A stretch of DNA of 50,491 bases from Mycobacterium celatum. GTDB taxonomy: Bacteria; Actinomycetota; Actinomycetes; Mycobacteriales; Mycobacteriaceae. The position numbers were made by a program, and so were the translations under genes. Positions 41,951 through 50,414 of this stretch are shown one piece after another. Position 1 is the first letter of the stretch, and each line of letters opens with the position of its first letter. The stretch is from positions 169,539 to 220,029 of the forward strand of contig NZ_LQOM01000014.1 in assembly GCF_002101595.1 (NCBI RefSeq), given 5' to 3'. Below the pieces are notes generated by a model that was not told the DNA's origin, searched no databases, and worked only from the letters and a program-made list of their open reading frames with translations.

Positions 41951-42753
41951 TCACTGTCGATAGCGCAGGGCGCGGCGCTCGAAGGAACGGACGATGGCGT
42001 CGGTGATGATGCCGAGCAGCGCATAGACGATAAGCCCGAAGATAATGATGTCGATGCGCAAGAAGTCGCGTGCGTTGTTGATCAGAAACCCGATCCCCTT
42101 GTCAGCGTTGATCTGTTCGGCCACAATCAATGTCAGCCACGCGATGGCCGCCGTTTGCGCAGCCCCACCAGCACCAGGGGCCGCTGCGCTGGGAACGATG
42201 ATCCGGCTGAACCGCTGCCAGAACGAAAAGCCAAGCACCTGAGCGGTTTCGAACAGCTTGGTGTCGACCTGGCGGATCGCCGCAAAGCTGTTGAGGTAAA
42301 GCGGGAAAGCCACCCCAATGCCACGAGCAGCACCTTGGGCAGCTCGCCGATCCCGAACCACAGGATGAACAACGGGATCAGTCCCAGGTGGGGCAGCGCA
42401 CGCAGCATCTGCATGGGCGGGTCGATGGTCGCCTCGAACCACCGCGAAAGGCCAACCGCTGCGCCCAGCGCGATGCCGGCCGGCCCGCCCAGCAGCAGAC
42501 CTTCGATGACCCGCAGCCCGGAGACCTTCAGGGCGTCGACGAGCTGCCCGTTGCCCAGCAGTTCGACGCCCGCCTCGGCGATCAGCGAGGGGGCCGGCAG
42601 CACGTCCTGGGATATCACACCAATCGCGCTGCCCAGCTGCCACAGCACAACGAGCGCCACGGGCGACGCGACGCGCAGAATCTCCCATTTACGACGCGCC
42701 CACAGCCCTGTGCGGGCCACCCCGGTGTCGATCGGCGCAATGGCGATGCTCAC
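41951..42753 (-). pseudogene. ABC importer permease (SsuC/TauC type), broken by several frameshifts
   Basis: From GTG 42753, homology passes between two frames. Up to K-V-L-L-V-A-L-G it lies in one frame; at a C-run near 42313-42316 one base is missing and V-A-F-P-L-Y-L-N continues in the other, with the E-A-A-like loop E-T-A-Q-V-L-G-F. A short piece, P-L-V-L-V-G-L-R-K, returns to the first frame between about 42185 and 42154, implying an extra base and then a missing one. The last part (I-A-W-L-T-L-I-V-A-E-Q to R-R-A-L-R-Y-R-Q) is in the second frame. Restored length is about 267 residues with six helices. No substrate-binding protein gene is adjacent. Confidence 0.82.
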
Positions 42754-42911
42754 GGTGTCGGCGTCCTCATGGTTGGGGCACAAGCGGATACGACGCAACG
42801 CACGGTTGCGACCTCAGACGCTATGTGGCGCCGATCCGATCGGGTAAGGGTTTTCCGCTGGCTGAGCCGATCTCAAGCACTCGCCTCCGCACAACCCCGT
42901 ACCGTGAACAC

Positions 42912-44012
42912 GTGCCGAGGACCCGCCACACCGACGCCTGCCCGGGTGCATTGCAGGTGCATCAGGCGGCGGACGGCGCGCTGGCGCGGGTGCGGTTGCC
43001 CGGCGGGATGATCGACGCCGCCCAGTTGGCGGCGCTGGCCAGCGCTTCCGCCCGGTTCGGCTCCGGCACACTCGAGCTGACCGCTCGGGGCAATGTGCAA
43101 ATCCGCGGGATCACCGATACCGCGGCAGTCGCCGGTGCGGTGGCCGAGGCCGGTTTGCTGCCGTCGACGACGCACGAGCGGGTCCGCAACATCGTCGCGT
43201 CGCCGTTGTCCGGGCGGGTCGGTGGTGTGGTCGACGTGCGCGGGTGGGTCGGTGAGCTGGACGCGGCGATTCAGGCCGAGCCGGCACTGGCGTCGCTGCC
43301 GGGCCGGTTCTGGTTCGGCATCGACGACGGCCGTGGCGACGTGTCGGGTCTGGGCTCCGACGTCGGCGTGCAGGTATGTGGGGACGGCGTGGCCCTGCTG
43401 CTGGCCGGCCGCGATACCGGTGTCCGGCTTCAGGCCCGTGAGGTCGTGGACAGACTGGTCGGCATTGCGGCGCGCTTTGTCGAGATGCGCGGAAAGGCTT
43501 GGCGGGTAGTCGAATTGGCCGATCCGAGGGTGCTGGTGCCAGGCGCCGAACTCGGTGCCCGGTGCGCACCCGTCAGCACGCCTCCGGTGGGCTGGATTTC
43601 GCAGGACGACGGCCGGGTCACGCTGGGCGTCGTCGTGCCGTTAGGTGTTTTGCCGGCCCGGGTCGCCGAACACCTGGCCGCCATGGGGACGCCGCTGGTC
43701 ATCACGCCGTGGCGCTCGGTCCTGGTCTGCGACCTCGACGAGGCGGTCGCCGACGCGACGCTACGGGTGTTGGCGCCGATGGGCCTGGTGTTCGACGAGG
43801 CATCGCCGTGGCTTTCGGTCAGCGCCTGCACGGGCAGTCCGGGTTGCGCGCATTCGGCGGCCGACGTGCGTGCCGACGCCGCTTTAGCAGTGCAGGCGGG
43901 CGAGGTCGGCGTGAGGCGACATTTCGTCGGGTGTGAGCGGGCCTGTGGCAGCCCGCCCGTCGGCGAGGTGCTGGTTGCCACTGGCGACGGCTACCGGTTG
44001 CTCAGGCCTTAG
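42912..44012 (+). CDS. cobG: Precorrin-3B synthase CobG
   Basis: 366 residues from GTG 42912 (V-P-R-T-R-H-T-D-A-C-P-G), matching about 363 for Rv2064. CobG is an oxygen-using monooxygenase that hydroxylates precorrin-3A at C-20 and forms the lactone needed for ring contraction in the aerobic B12 route. It belongs to the nitrite/sulfite reductase family: A-R-G-N-V-Q-I-R-G is the sirohaem-type motif, and Cys306, Cys312, Cys341 and Cys345 (C-x5-C and C-x3-C) bind the 4Fe-4S cluster. It begins the cobG-cobH-cobIJ operon. Confidence 0.95.
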   Translation: MPRTRHTDACPGALQVHQAADGALARVRLPGGMIDAAQLAALASASARFGSGTLELTARGNVQIRGITDTAAVAGAVAEAGLLPSTTHERVRNIVASPLSGRVGGVVDVRGWVGELDAAIQAEPALASLPGRFWFGIDDGRGDVSGLGSDVGVQVCGDGVALLLAGRDTGVRLQAREVVDRLVGIAARFVEMRGKAWRVVELADPRVLVPGAELGARCAPVSTPPVGWISQDDGRVTLGVVVPLGVLPARVAEHLAAMGTPLVITPWRSVLVCDLDEAVADATLRVLAPMGLVFDEASPWLSVSACTGSPGCAHSAADVRADAALAVQAGEVGVRRHFVGCERACGSPPVGEVLVATGDGYRLLRP

Positions 44013-44021
44013 GGTGAGCGG

Positions 44022-44636
44022 GTGCTCGACTACCTGCGTGACGCCGCCGAGATCTACCGGCAGTCATTCGCGACCATCCGTGCCGAAGCGGATCTGACCC
44101 GGTTTCCCGCGGACGTCGAGCAGGTGGTGGTGCGGCTGATCCACACCTGCGGCCAGGTCGACGTCGCCGAGCATGTCGCCTACACCGACGACGTGGTCGC
44201 CCGGGCCGGCGCGGCGCTGGCGGACGGCGCGCCGGTGCTGTGCGACTCGTCGATGGTGGCCGCCGGGATCACCAAGGTGGCCGGACCCGTCGTGTCGCTG
44301 GTTGCCGATCCTGCCGCCGCGGACCTTGCCGTCAAGCGGGCGACGACGCGCTCGGCCGCCGGGGTGGAGCTGTGGGCGGATCGACTGGGCGGGGCCGTGC
44401 TCGCGATCGGCAACGCTCCCACCGCGCTGTTCCGGCTGCTCGAGCTCGTCGACGAGGGCGCGCCGGCGCCGGCCGCGGTGCTGGGCGGGCCGGTCGGCTT
44501 CGTCGGGTCCGCGCAGTCCAAGCAGGAGCTGATCGACCGTCCACGCGGGATGTCGTATCTGGTGGTGCGGGGCCGTCGCGGCGGCAGCGCGATGGCCGCG
44601 GCCGCCGTCAACGCGATCACGGCCGGTAATGCCTAG
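44022..44636 (+). CDS. cobH: Precorrin-8X methylmutase CobH
   Basis: 204 residues from GTG 44022, nine bases after the cobG stop. It moves the C-11 methyl to C-12, turning precorrin-8X into hydrogenobyrinate. His41 in [10 protein letters not shown] matches the catalytic His of the family. Other family motifs are [21 protein letters not shown] and [13 protein letters not shown]. Its 3' end overlaps cobIJ by 8 bp. Confidence 0.96.
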   Translation: MLDYLRDAAEIYRQSFATIRAEADLTRFPADVEQVVVRLIHTCGQVDVAEHVAYTDDVVARAGAALADGAPVLCDSSMVAAGITKVAGPVVSLVADPAAADLAVKRATTRSAAGVELWADRLGGAVLAIGNAPTALFRLLELVDEGAPAPAAVLGGPVGFVGSAQSKQELIDRPRGMSYLVVRGRRGGSAMAAAAVNAITAGNA

Positions 44637-46089
44637 GCGCGGCACGCTGTTCGGCGTCGGGCTGGGGCCCGGCGATCCGGAGTTGGTGACGGTCAAGGCG
44701 GCCCGGGTGATCGGGCAAGCCGACGTGGTGGCGTATCACAGTGCGCGGCACGGCCGCAGCATCGCGCGCGGTATCGCCTCGGCGTATCTGCGGCCCGGGC
44801 AGATCGAGGAGCACCTGGTTTATCCGGTGACCACCGAGACCACCGATCATCCCGGCGGTTATGCCGGTGCGCTCGAGGACTTCTACGTCGAGGCCACTTC
44901 GCGCATCGCTGAGCATCTGGACGCCGGCCGCGACGTGGCGCTGCTGGCCGAGGGCGATCCGCTGTTCTACAGCTCCTACATGCATCTGCACACCCGGCTG
45001 ACCGAGCGGTTCGACGCGGTGATCGTGCCGGGGGTGACATCGGTCAGCGCCGCGTCGGCGGCGATCGCGACGCCGCTGGTGGCCGGTGACGAGGTGCTGT
45101 CGGTGTTGCCGGGCACGCTGCCGGTCGCCGAGTTGGCGCGTCGGCTTTCCGACGCCGACGCGGCAGTTGTCTTGAAGCTGGGCCGCTCCTATCCCGCTGT
45201 GCGGGAAGCACTTTCGATGGCGGGCCAGCTCGAGGACGCACTGTACGTGGAGCGGGCCAGCACCACTGGGCAGCGGGTACTACCCGCCGGGTCGGTCGAT
45301 GAGACCAGCGTGCCGTATTTTTCGCTGGCGATGGTGCCGGGTGGTCGCCGTCGTGAATCACGGTGCGGCGGTGTCGCGGTGGTGGGTCTTGGCCCCGGAC
45401 ATTCTCACTGGATGACGCCGGAATGCCGCCGCGAGCTTGACGCCGCCACTGATCTGATCGGCTATGGCCCGTATTTGGCTCGGGTTGCCGTCCGCGACGG
45501 TCAGTGCCGTCATGCCAGCGACAACACCGACGAGGTGATGCGGGCACGGTTGGCGTGCTCGTTGGCGGAGCAGGGACGCTCTGTGGCGGTGGTGTCGTCG
45601 GGCGATCCGGGTGTGTTCGCGATGGCGACCGCGGTACTCGAGGAAGCCAAGCAGTGGCCGGGCGTGTCGGTGCGGGTGATTCCTGCGATGACCGCGGCGC
45701 AGGCGGTGGCCAGTCGGGTCGGCGCGCCGCTGGGTCACGACTACGCGGTGATCTCGCTGTCGGACCGACTCAAGCCGTGGGATGTGATCGCCGCCCGGCT
45801 TTCGGCCGCGGCCGCCGCCGACATGGTGCTGGCGATCTACAACCCGGCGTCGAAGAGCCGGACCTGGCAGGTCGCGGCGATGCGGGATCTATTGCTGGAG
45901 CATCGTGATCCCGGCACACCGGTGGTGATTGGCCGCGACGTGTCCGGTCCGGCCGAGCGTGTGACCGTCGTGCGATTGGCGGACCTGGACCCGGCCGAGG
46001 TGGACATGCGTTGCCTGCTGATCGTCGGCTCGTCGCAAACCCAGTGGTACGCGGATCGCGTCTTCACCCCGCGCCGCTATCCCGCTTGA
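44629..46089 (+). CDS. cobIJ: Fused CobI-CobJ methyltransferase
   Basis: 486 residues. N-terminal half (1 to about 240): precorrin-2 C20-methyltransferase (CobI), with [23 protein letters not shown] and P-G-V-T-S-V-S-A. C-terminal half (about 245-486): precorrin-3B C17-methyltransferase (CobJ), with [16 protein letters not shown] and I-P-A-M-T-A-A-Q-A, then I-Y-N-P-A-S-K-S-R. Both halves are SAM-dependent tetrapyrrole methylases. The fusion is the form known from M. tuberculosis (Rv2066). Its stop lies 13 bp inside the convergent TIGR03086 gene. Confidence 0.95.
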   Translation: MPRRGTLFGVGLGPGDPELVTVKAARVIGQADVVAYHSARHGRSIARGIASAYLRPGQIEEHLVYPVTTETTDHPGGYAGALEDFYVEATSRIAEHLDAGRDVALLAEGDPLFYSSYMHLHTRLTERFDAVIVPGVTSVSAASAAIATPLVAGDEVLSVLPGTLPVAELARRLSDADAAVVLKLGRSYPAVREALSMAGQLEDALYVERASTTGQRVLPAGSVDETSVPYFSLAMVPGGRRRESRCGGVAVVGLGPGHSHWMTPECRRELDAATDLIGYGPYLARVAVRDGQCRHASDNTDEVMRARLACSLAEQGRSVAVVSSGDPGVFAMATAVLEEAKQWPGVSVRVIPAMTAAQAVASRVGAPLGHDYAVISLSDRLKPWDVIAARLSAAAAADMVLAIYNPASKSRTWQVAAMRDLLLEHRDPGTPVVIGRDVSGPAERVTVVRLADLDPAEVDMRCLLIVGSSQTQWYADRVFTPRRYPA

Positions 46090-46595
46090 TGGCGAGCAAT
46101 CCAGGACGGGTCCCGGCCAAGGCGAGCGAGCAGCTTCGACTGGATGTCCGCGTCGTCGTCGATGGCGATAGGGGCCGCGAACATCCCTGATCCACTGATG
46201 TCTTCGGACAGCCCCTCGAAAAACATTGCGCACCAACGAGGGTCGAGCCGGTCGTCGGCGCCGACCGCCCGCGCCAGATCCCAAGTGTGCACCAGCACGT
46301 CTCGGGTGAGGTGTGGCAACGGCACGTCGATAACCCACTCACGGCCCAACGCTTCCTTCAGCGCGTCGTAGGTCAACTCCCAGCGCCGCTGCGGGTCGTC
46401 GCGCGGACGCTCCGGCTTCAGTCCGAGCGGACGAAGCAGCAACACGTCGTGAAAGCCGATCACGTGCTCCAGCACTCCGCGCACGTCCCAGGCGTCGCAC
46501 GGGGTCGGGCGACCCCATTTCCCGTCGGCCGATAGGATCGCGTCGCCGAACCGTCGGCATACCGCCAAATGCAGCGCACCCGGATCGGTGTCCAC
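46077..46595 (-). CDS. TIGR03086-family protein (DinB/maleylpyruvate-isomerase fold)
   Basis: 172 residues from GTG 46595. The N-terminal D-x-W-D-V-R-G-V-L-E-H-V-I-G and the later P-H-L-T-R-D-V-L-V-H-T-W-D-L-A-R-A-V-G are the family's conserved helices; the His residues in E-H-V and V-H-T-W-D are the expected metal ligands. Related proteins are mycothiol-dependent enzymes, but a specific reaction cannot be named. The GTG shares one base with the stop of the cyclase gene (TAGTG), so its translation is coupled to that sensor protein. Confidence 0.88.
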   Translation of the reverse strand: MDTDPGALHLAVCRRFGDAILSADGKWGRPTPCDAWDVRGVLEHVIGFHDVLLLRPLGLKPERPRDDPQRRWELTYDALKEALGREWVIDVPLPHLTRDVLVHTWDLARAVGADDRLDPRWCAMFFEGLSEDISGSGMFAAPIAIDDDADIQSKLLARLGRDPSWIARHQAG

Positions 46596-49500
46596 TACAT
46601 CGCCTCGGCCATTGCGATATGCCCTTCGAAGCCAAGCGATGTCGCCATGGCCCGGTAGCGATCGACGAAATCGCGATAGGTGGCCTCATCGGCGCGAGCA
46701 TCGGCCAACAACGCACGAAGCCGTAGCAGCGCCACGTCATAGAGCACGAATCCGGGCTCGACGGGCACCGCCGCCAGCCGCTCGATCGCGGACTGTGCTT
46801 CTTGTAGGTCGGCTTCGGTGCCGCGTTGCAGCAATATTTCGACCAGAGCGGCGACTGCGGCTCCCCAATAAACCAGTGAGCCAGTGGCGATTTCGCGGTC
46901 GACCAGGGCACGAAGCATCTCGGTAGCTCCGTCATGATCTCCCGTACGTGCCCGTTGCTTTGCAGTTTCCAATTCGATCACCGGCAACTCGCCCATCATG
47001 AAACGCTTTTCTAAGATGGCATCACGAGCCATGGCGAGTAGATGGAAGCCATGGCTACGTTGCGGCTCTTCCGATTGAGCCAGGATGAGGCCACGCAGAA
47101 GGCGGGCAGCCGCCAACGCGAAATCGTCGCCGCGCTGTTCCGCCCGGTTGAGCGTCTCGGCGGAGTCCTGGAGGAGCGGGGTGTCGGGGCGCAGCAGCCC
47201 ATGCAGGGTCCCGAAGTTGTAGACGAACAAGTCGAATACGGCGCGGCCGCCGGGCTGGACCTCACGGCATAGTGCGGCGGCCTGCTGCATTTGGTGCTTC
47301 CATGCCGGTTGCCCCAAACACGCCCGCGCGACGGCTTGTGTCATCAGCGCCCATATCAGCGGCGTTTCGATGATGAGATCTCCCATGTGGAAATCGCCGT
47401 CGGCCAAATCAATCACGCGCTGCGCCAACCGCACGCACTCGGTTACCTCGCCCACTCTCATTTTTGGGGTCAACGCCGTCCACAGCAGTGCGACCGTCAA
47501 CGATGGGTCGGCAATCGCCTCCAGCATTGGTTCGAGTTCGCCGGACAGCTGCGACGCTTTGTGAAAGCGCTCGTGGCCAGTGAGTGCCTGTATTTGGCCC
47601 GCGATACCAATTGCGAGTGACACTTTGTCATCAGCCTCGGCAGCCATGGTCCGGAGTTCGTCGAATCCGGTGTTGGCGATGTCGCCTCCTGCGCGCCAGG
47701 CGGTTGCGCACAGCCGGGCCCGGGGTGCGATGCGCATTGCGGCGCGATCGGGATCGTCGGCGGGCAGCCGGTCGGCTATCCGGCGTGCTCGCTGCCAGCT
47801 GGTCCAGGCCGCAGCAATGTCGCGGTACGCCCGCAACCACGTGCCGGCACGCATGTGCCAACTGAACGCTTCGTGTAGGTCCCCGGCGGCTTCAAGATGC
47901 TCGGCAATCAGTGGCGCATTTTCGTCGGTCTGCTCGATGGCTGCCGCCAACTTTCGGTGCAACTCGGCACGGTCCGATTTGAGCTGTGATTCGTAGGCCA
48001 CCGAGCGGATGAGCGGATGACGAAATGCATACTCGGGGCGCGGGCTGAACTTGACCTGGTCGACAAGCTCTGCCTTGACCAGCGTTTCGAGGTTCGGATC
48101 AGCGTCCACCGCGGTGAGAAGCTCGACATCGAACGATCCGATCACTGCGGCTGCGTTCAGCGTGCGTTTGGCCGTTGCCTCCAGGCGGTCGATCCGGGCG
48201 GCTATGGCCGCTTGCAGGCTGGCCGGCACGTGCACTTCGCCGTGCTCATCCACACATACATATGCCCCGGGCCCGCCGGTGATCACGCCACGATCGGCAA
48301 GATCACGGATGATCTGTTCGGCGAAAAACGGGTTTCCGGCGGCCCTCTCAGCGATCTGGTCGGCCAGTGCGGCAACCGAAGGGTCCGACCCCAGTAACTC
48401 CTCGATCAACGCCAAAGTTTGCGAATCGTCCAGTGGGGCAAGCGCAATCACTTGCCCGCCCGGGGTCCTAGTGAGCTCGCCGCTGTATTCGGGCCGATAT
48501 GTGATCAGTACCAGTGAGCCAGTCCGCGGCACCACTGCCAGGAAATCGGCAAGCATGGATTCACTCGCCTGGTCGATCCAGTGCGCGTCCTCGATGACAT
48601 AGACGCGCGGTGTCGAGCGAGTCAGCGCAGCCGTGTTCATGAGCGCCGTCAGCCTGCGCCGGCGAGCATCGGGCGCGATTTCGGGTAGCTCCGCCGCCTG
48701 ATCGCGGATGCCGAGCAGATCGTCGAGAAGCACAAGGTCCGCGGAATCGGCGTCCGGAAGTTGGTTTCGCACCTTGGCCCGCGCCGTCGCATCGTCGAGA
48801 TCCGCCGTTCCCAACACCGCTCGCAATAACCGGGTCACCGCATGGAATGCGACCTCGCTGGTATGAGACTCGCAGTATGTCCAAAAGACCTGCACCCCCT
48901 GGCTATCCGCAACCGAAGCCGTTTCGGCGATGATGCGGCTCTTGCCGATGCCGGGTGGGCCGACTACCCCGGCCACACAGCCGTGGCCTGTTGTCGAACG
49001 ATCCAGCATCGCCGTCAGAGCGGCAAGTTCCCACTCGCGGCCCACCAGTGTCGAGGTATGCGGACCAATGCGCTCGCGGGGTGCCGCCAGTGCCACAAGT
49101 CGGCGTGCCGGCACGGGATCGGCGGCGCCCTTGATGGTTACCAGTTCTGGGTCCGCGAGGACGGCGACGTTCTCGACGAGCCGCGCGGTGGACGCACTGA
49201 GCATCACGCCGCCGGGAGGCGCCGCGGATTCCATCCGCTGAGCCATACCGACGTGAACTCCCACCGCGGTGTAACCCATGTTGCCCGAACCGATCTCACC
49301 GGCAATCACCTCGCCGGAGTTCAGTCCTATTCGCAGCTGCATCGCCAGAGCATCTTTGGCCTCCACCTCCACGGCTAACCGCTTGGCTTCTTCCTGGATA
49401 TCCAGGGCAGCTGCACAGGCACGAACAGCATGGTCTTCCAAGGACACCGGGGCTCCGAAGATTGCCATGATCCCGTCGCCGGTGAATTTGTCGACGGTGC

Positions 49501-49747
49501 CGCCGTAGCGCCGCACGACCGTCGAAGTGCGTTGGACGAGCGCGGTCATGATCTCGCGGAGCCGCTCGGCACCCACAGCAGCAGCGATGTCCATTGATCG
49601 CACCACATCGGCGAACAACACCGTAACTTGCTTGTACTCGGCGACGCCGGTCCGGGCGGTGAGCGGCGACCCGCACTCGTGGCAGAACTTTGCGTTGATG
49701 TTCAGCGCTGCACCGCAGGCCGCGCACGCCAACCCCGTCGAGGTCAT
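46595..49747 (-). CDS. Adenylate/guanylate cyclase-like, ATPase and TPR multidomain protein
   Basis: 1050 residues. Zinc ribbon at the start (Cys8, Cys11, Cys22, Cys25). Class III cyclase domain about 35-195, with the metal Asp in V-L-F-A-D-V-V and in K-F-T-G-D-G. The later signature usually reads V-N-x-A-x-R; here it is V-G-M-A-Q-R, so the transition-state Asn is Gly. A STAND-type ATPase follows (G-P-P-G-I-G-K-S near 263, I-E-D-A-H-W-I-D), then a long helical TPR-like part to the end. No LuxR helix-turn-helix is visible. Mycobacteria have several such proteins (Rv1358- or Rv2488c-like in their N-terminal parts). Catalytic activity is doubtful; a sensing role is likely. Confidence 0.9.
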   Translation of the reverse strand: MTSTGLACAACGAALNINAKFCHECGSPLTARTGVAEYKQVTVLFADVVRSMDIAAAVGAERLREIMTALVQRTSTVVRRYGGTVDKFTGDGIMAIFGAPVSLEDHAVRACAAALDIQEEAKRLAVEVEAKDALAMQLRIGLNSGEVIAGEIGSGNMGYTAVGVHVGMAQRMESAAPPGGVMLSASTARLVENVAVLADPELVTIKGAADPVPARRLVALAAPRERIGPHTSTLVGREWELAALTAMLDRSTTGHGCVAGVVGPPGIGKSRIIAETASVADSQGVQVFWTYCESHTSEVAFHAVTRLLRAVLGTADLDDATARAKVRNQLPDADSADLVLLDDLLGIRDQAAELPEIAPDARRRRLTALMNTAALTRSTPRVYVIEDAHWIDQASESMLADFLAVVPRTGSLVLITYRPEYSGELTRTPGGQVIALAPLDDSQTLALIEELLGSDPSVAALADQIAERAAGNPFFAEQIIRDLADRGVITGGPGAYVCVDEHGEVHVPASLQAAIAARIDRLEATAKRTLNAAAVIGSFDVELLTAVDADPNLETLVKAELVDQVKFSPRPEYAFRHPLIRSVAYESQLKSDRAELHRKLAAAIEQTDENAPLIAEHLEAAGDLHEAFSWHMRAGTWLRAYRDIAAAWTSWQRARRIADRLPADDPDRAAMRIAPRARLCATAWRAGGDIANTGFDELRTMAAEADDKVSLAIGIAGQIQALTGHERFHKASQLSGELEPMLEAIADPSLTVALLWTALTPKMRVGEVTECVRLAQRVIDLADGDFHMGDLIIETPLIWALMTQAVARACLGQPAWKHQMQQAAALCREVQPGGRAVFDLFVYNFGTLHGLLRPDTPLLQDSAETLNRAEQRGDDFALAAARLLRGLILAQSEEPQRSHGFHLLAMARDAILEKRFMMGELPVIELETAKQRARTGDHDGATEMLRALVDREIATGSLVYWGAAVAALVEILLQRGTEADLQEAQSAIERLAAVPVEPGFVLYDVALLRLRALLADARADEATYRDFVDRYRAMATSLGFEGHIAMAEAM

Positions 49748-49849
49748 GGGACCGCCTCGGCCATCGCCAGCCCGCCGTCGCCGCTCACACGGTTATGGTG
49801 ACACCCCACACTGCCCTACGCTGGGAAAACGCTGTGGGTCCATTTGTAC

Positions 49850-49866
49850 ATACTTTTGGCTATACT
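49850..49866 (+). promoter_or_regulatory. Probable relBE promoter/operator
   Basis: TATACT at 49861-49866 is a good -10 element, six bases before the relB ATG, so the message would be nearly leaderless. ATACT occurs twice, at 49850-49854 and 49862-49866, twelve bases apart, and TGTACA stands at 49845-49850. The direct repeat on the -10 element fits an autoregulatory site for the RelBE complex. The surrounding 25 bases are AT-rich for this genome. Binding is inferred. Confidence 0.5.
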
Positions 49867-49872
49867 CGTCCC

Positions 49873-50142
49873 ATGGCAACTGTTCCACTGGGCGAGGCGC
49901 GCAATCATCTTTCGGAATACGTCGCCGACGTTGAGCGGACGCACGAGCGCGTCACGATTACCCGGCATGGGCATGCCGCCGCGGTGTTGATTTCGGCCGA
50001 CGAACTCGCGTCTATCGAAGAAACACTCGAGGTGTTGCGCACACCGGGCGCCGTGGATGCGATTCAACAGGGCCTCGCGGATGTGGCAGCCGGGCATTTT
50101 GTCAGCAACGACGAGATCCGTAGCCGCTACACCGCCCGGTGA
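49873..50142 (+). CDS. relB: Antitoxin RelB (Phd/YefM-like)
   Basis: 89 residues from ATG 49873. The N-terminal P-L-G-E-A-R-N-H-L-S-E-Y is the Phd/YefM DNA-binding domain, followed by I-T-R-H-G-H-A-A-A-V-L-I-S-A-D-E-L and E-E-T-L-E-V-L-R-T-P-G. As I recall, it is very like M. tuberculosis RelB (Rv1247c) along its whole length. It neutralises the toxin and represses the operon. The stop overlaps the toxin start in a GTGA arrangement. Confidence 0.93.
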   Translation: MATVPLGEARNHLSEYVADVERTHERVTITRHGHAAAVLISADELASIEETLEVLRTPGAVDAIQQGLADVAAGHFVSNDEIRSRYTAR

Positions 50143-50414
50143 GCGACGACGAACCCTACGAAGTCGCCATCACGGCGACCGCTGCACGTGACCTCCAACG
50201 CTTGCCCGAGAAAGTGGCGACCGCGTGCGTCGAATTCATCTTCGGCCCCCTCGTAGAGAGCCCGCACAGGTTGGGTAAGCCGTTGCGTAACGACCTTGCG
50301 GGTCTGCACTCGGCTCGTCGCGGCGACTACCGCGTTATCTATGTCGTCGACGACCGCAACCGCCGGATCGTGATTCTGCACATCGCTCGCCGTAGCGACG
50401 TTTACCGGCTCTGA
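50139..50414 (+). CDS. relE: Toxin RelE (ParE/RelE superfamily)
   Basis: 91 residues from GTG 50139, coupled to relB by a 4-bp overlap. Motifs: T-A-A-R-D-L-Q-R-L-P-E-K, H-R-L-G-K-P-L, L-H-S-A-R-R-G-D-Y-R-V-I-Y and I-L-H-I-A-R-R-S. RelE-type toxins cut mRNA at the ribosome and stop growth when the antitoxin is degraded. The sequence closely resembles what I recall of Rv1246c. Its last 13 bp overlap the end of a convergent cobK gene. Confidence 0.93.
   Translation: MSDDEPYEVAITATAARDLQRLPEKVATACVEFIFGPLVESPHRLGKPLRNDLAGLHSARRGDYRVIYVVDDRNRRIVILHIARRSDVYRL

Noticed and set aside
41186..42753. Programmed ribosomal frameshifting instead of mutation
   Set aside because: Four shifts within two genes, with no slippery heptamer plus stem at the sites, do not fit a recoding signal.
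46595..49747. LuxR-type DNA-binding domain at the end of the cyclase protein
   Set aside because: Some relatives carry one, but the last 100 residues here are TPR-like helices without the helix-turn-helix motif.
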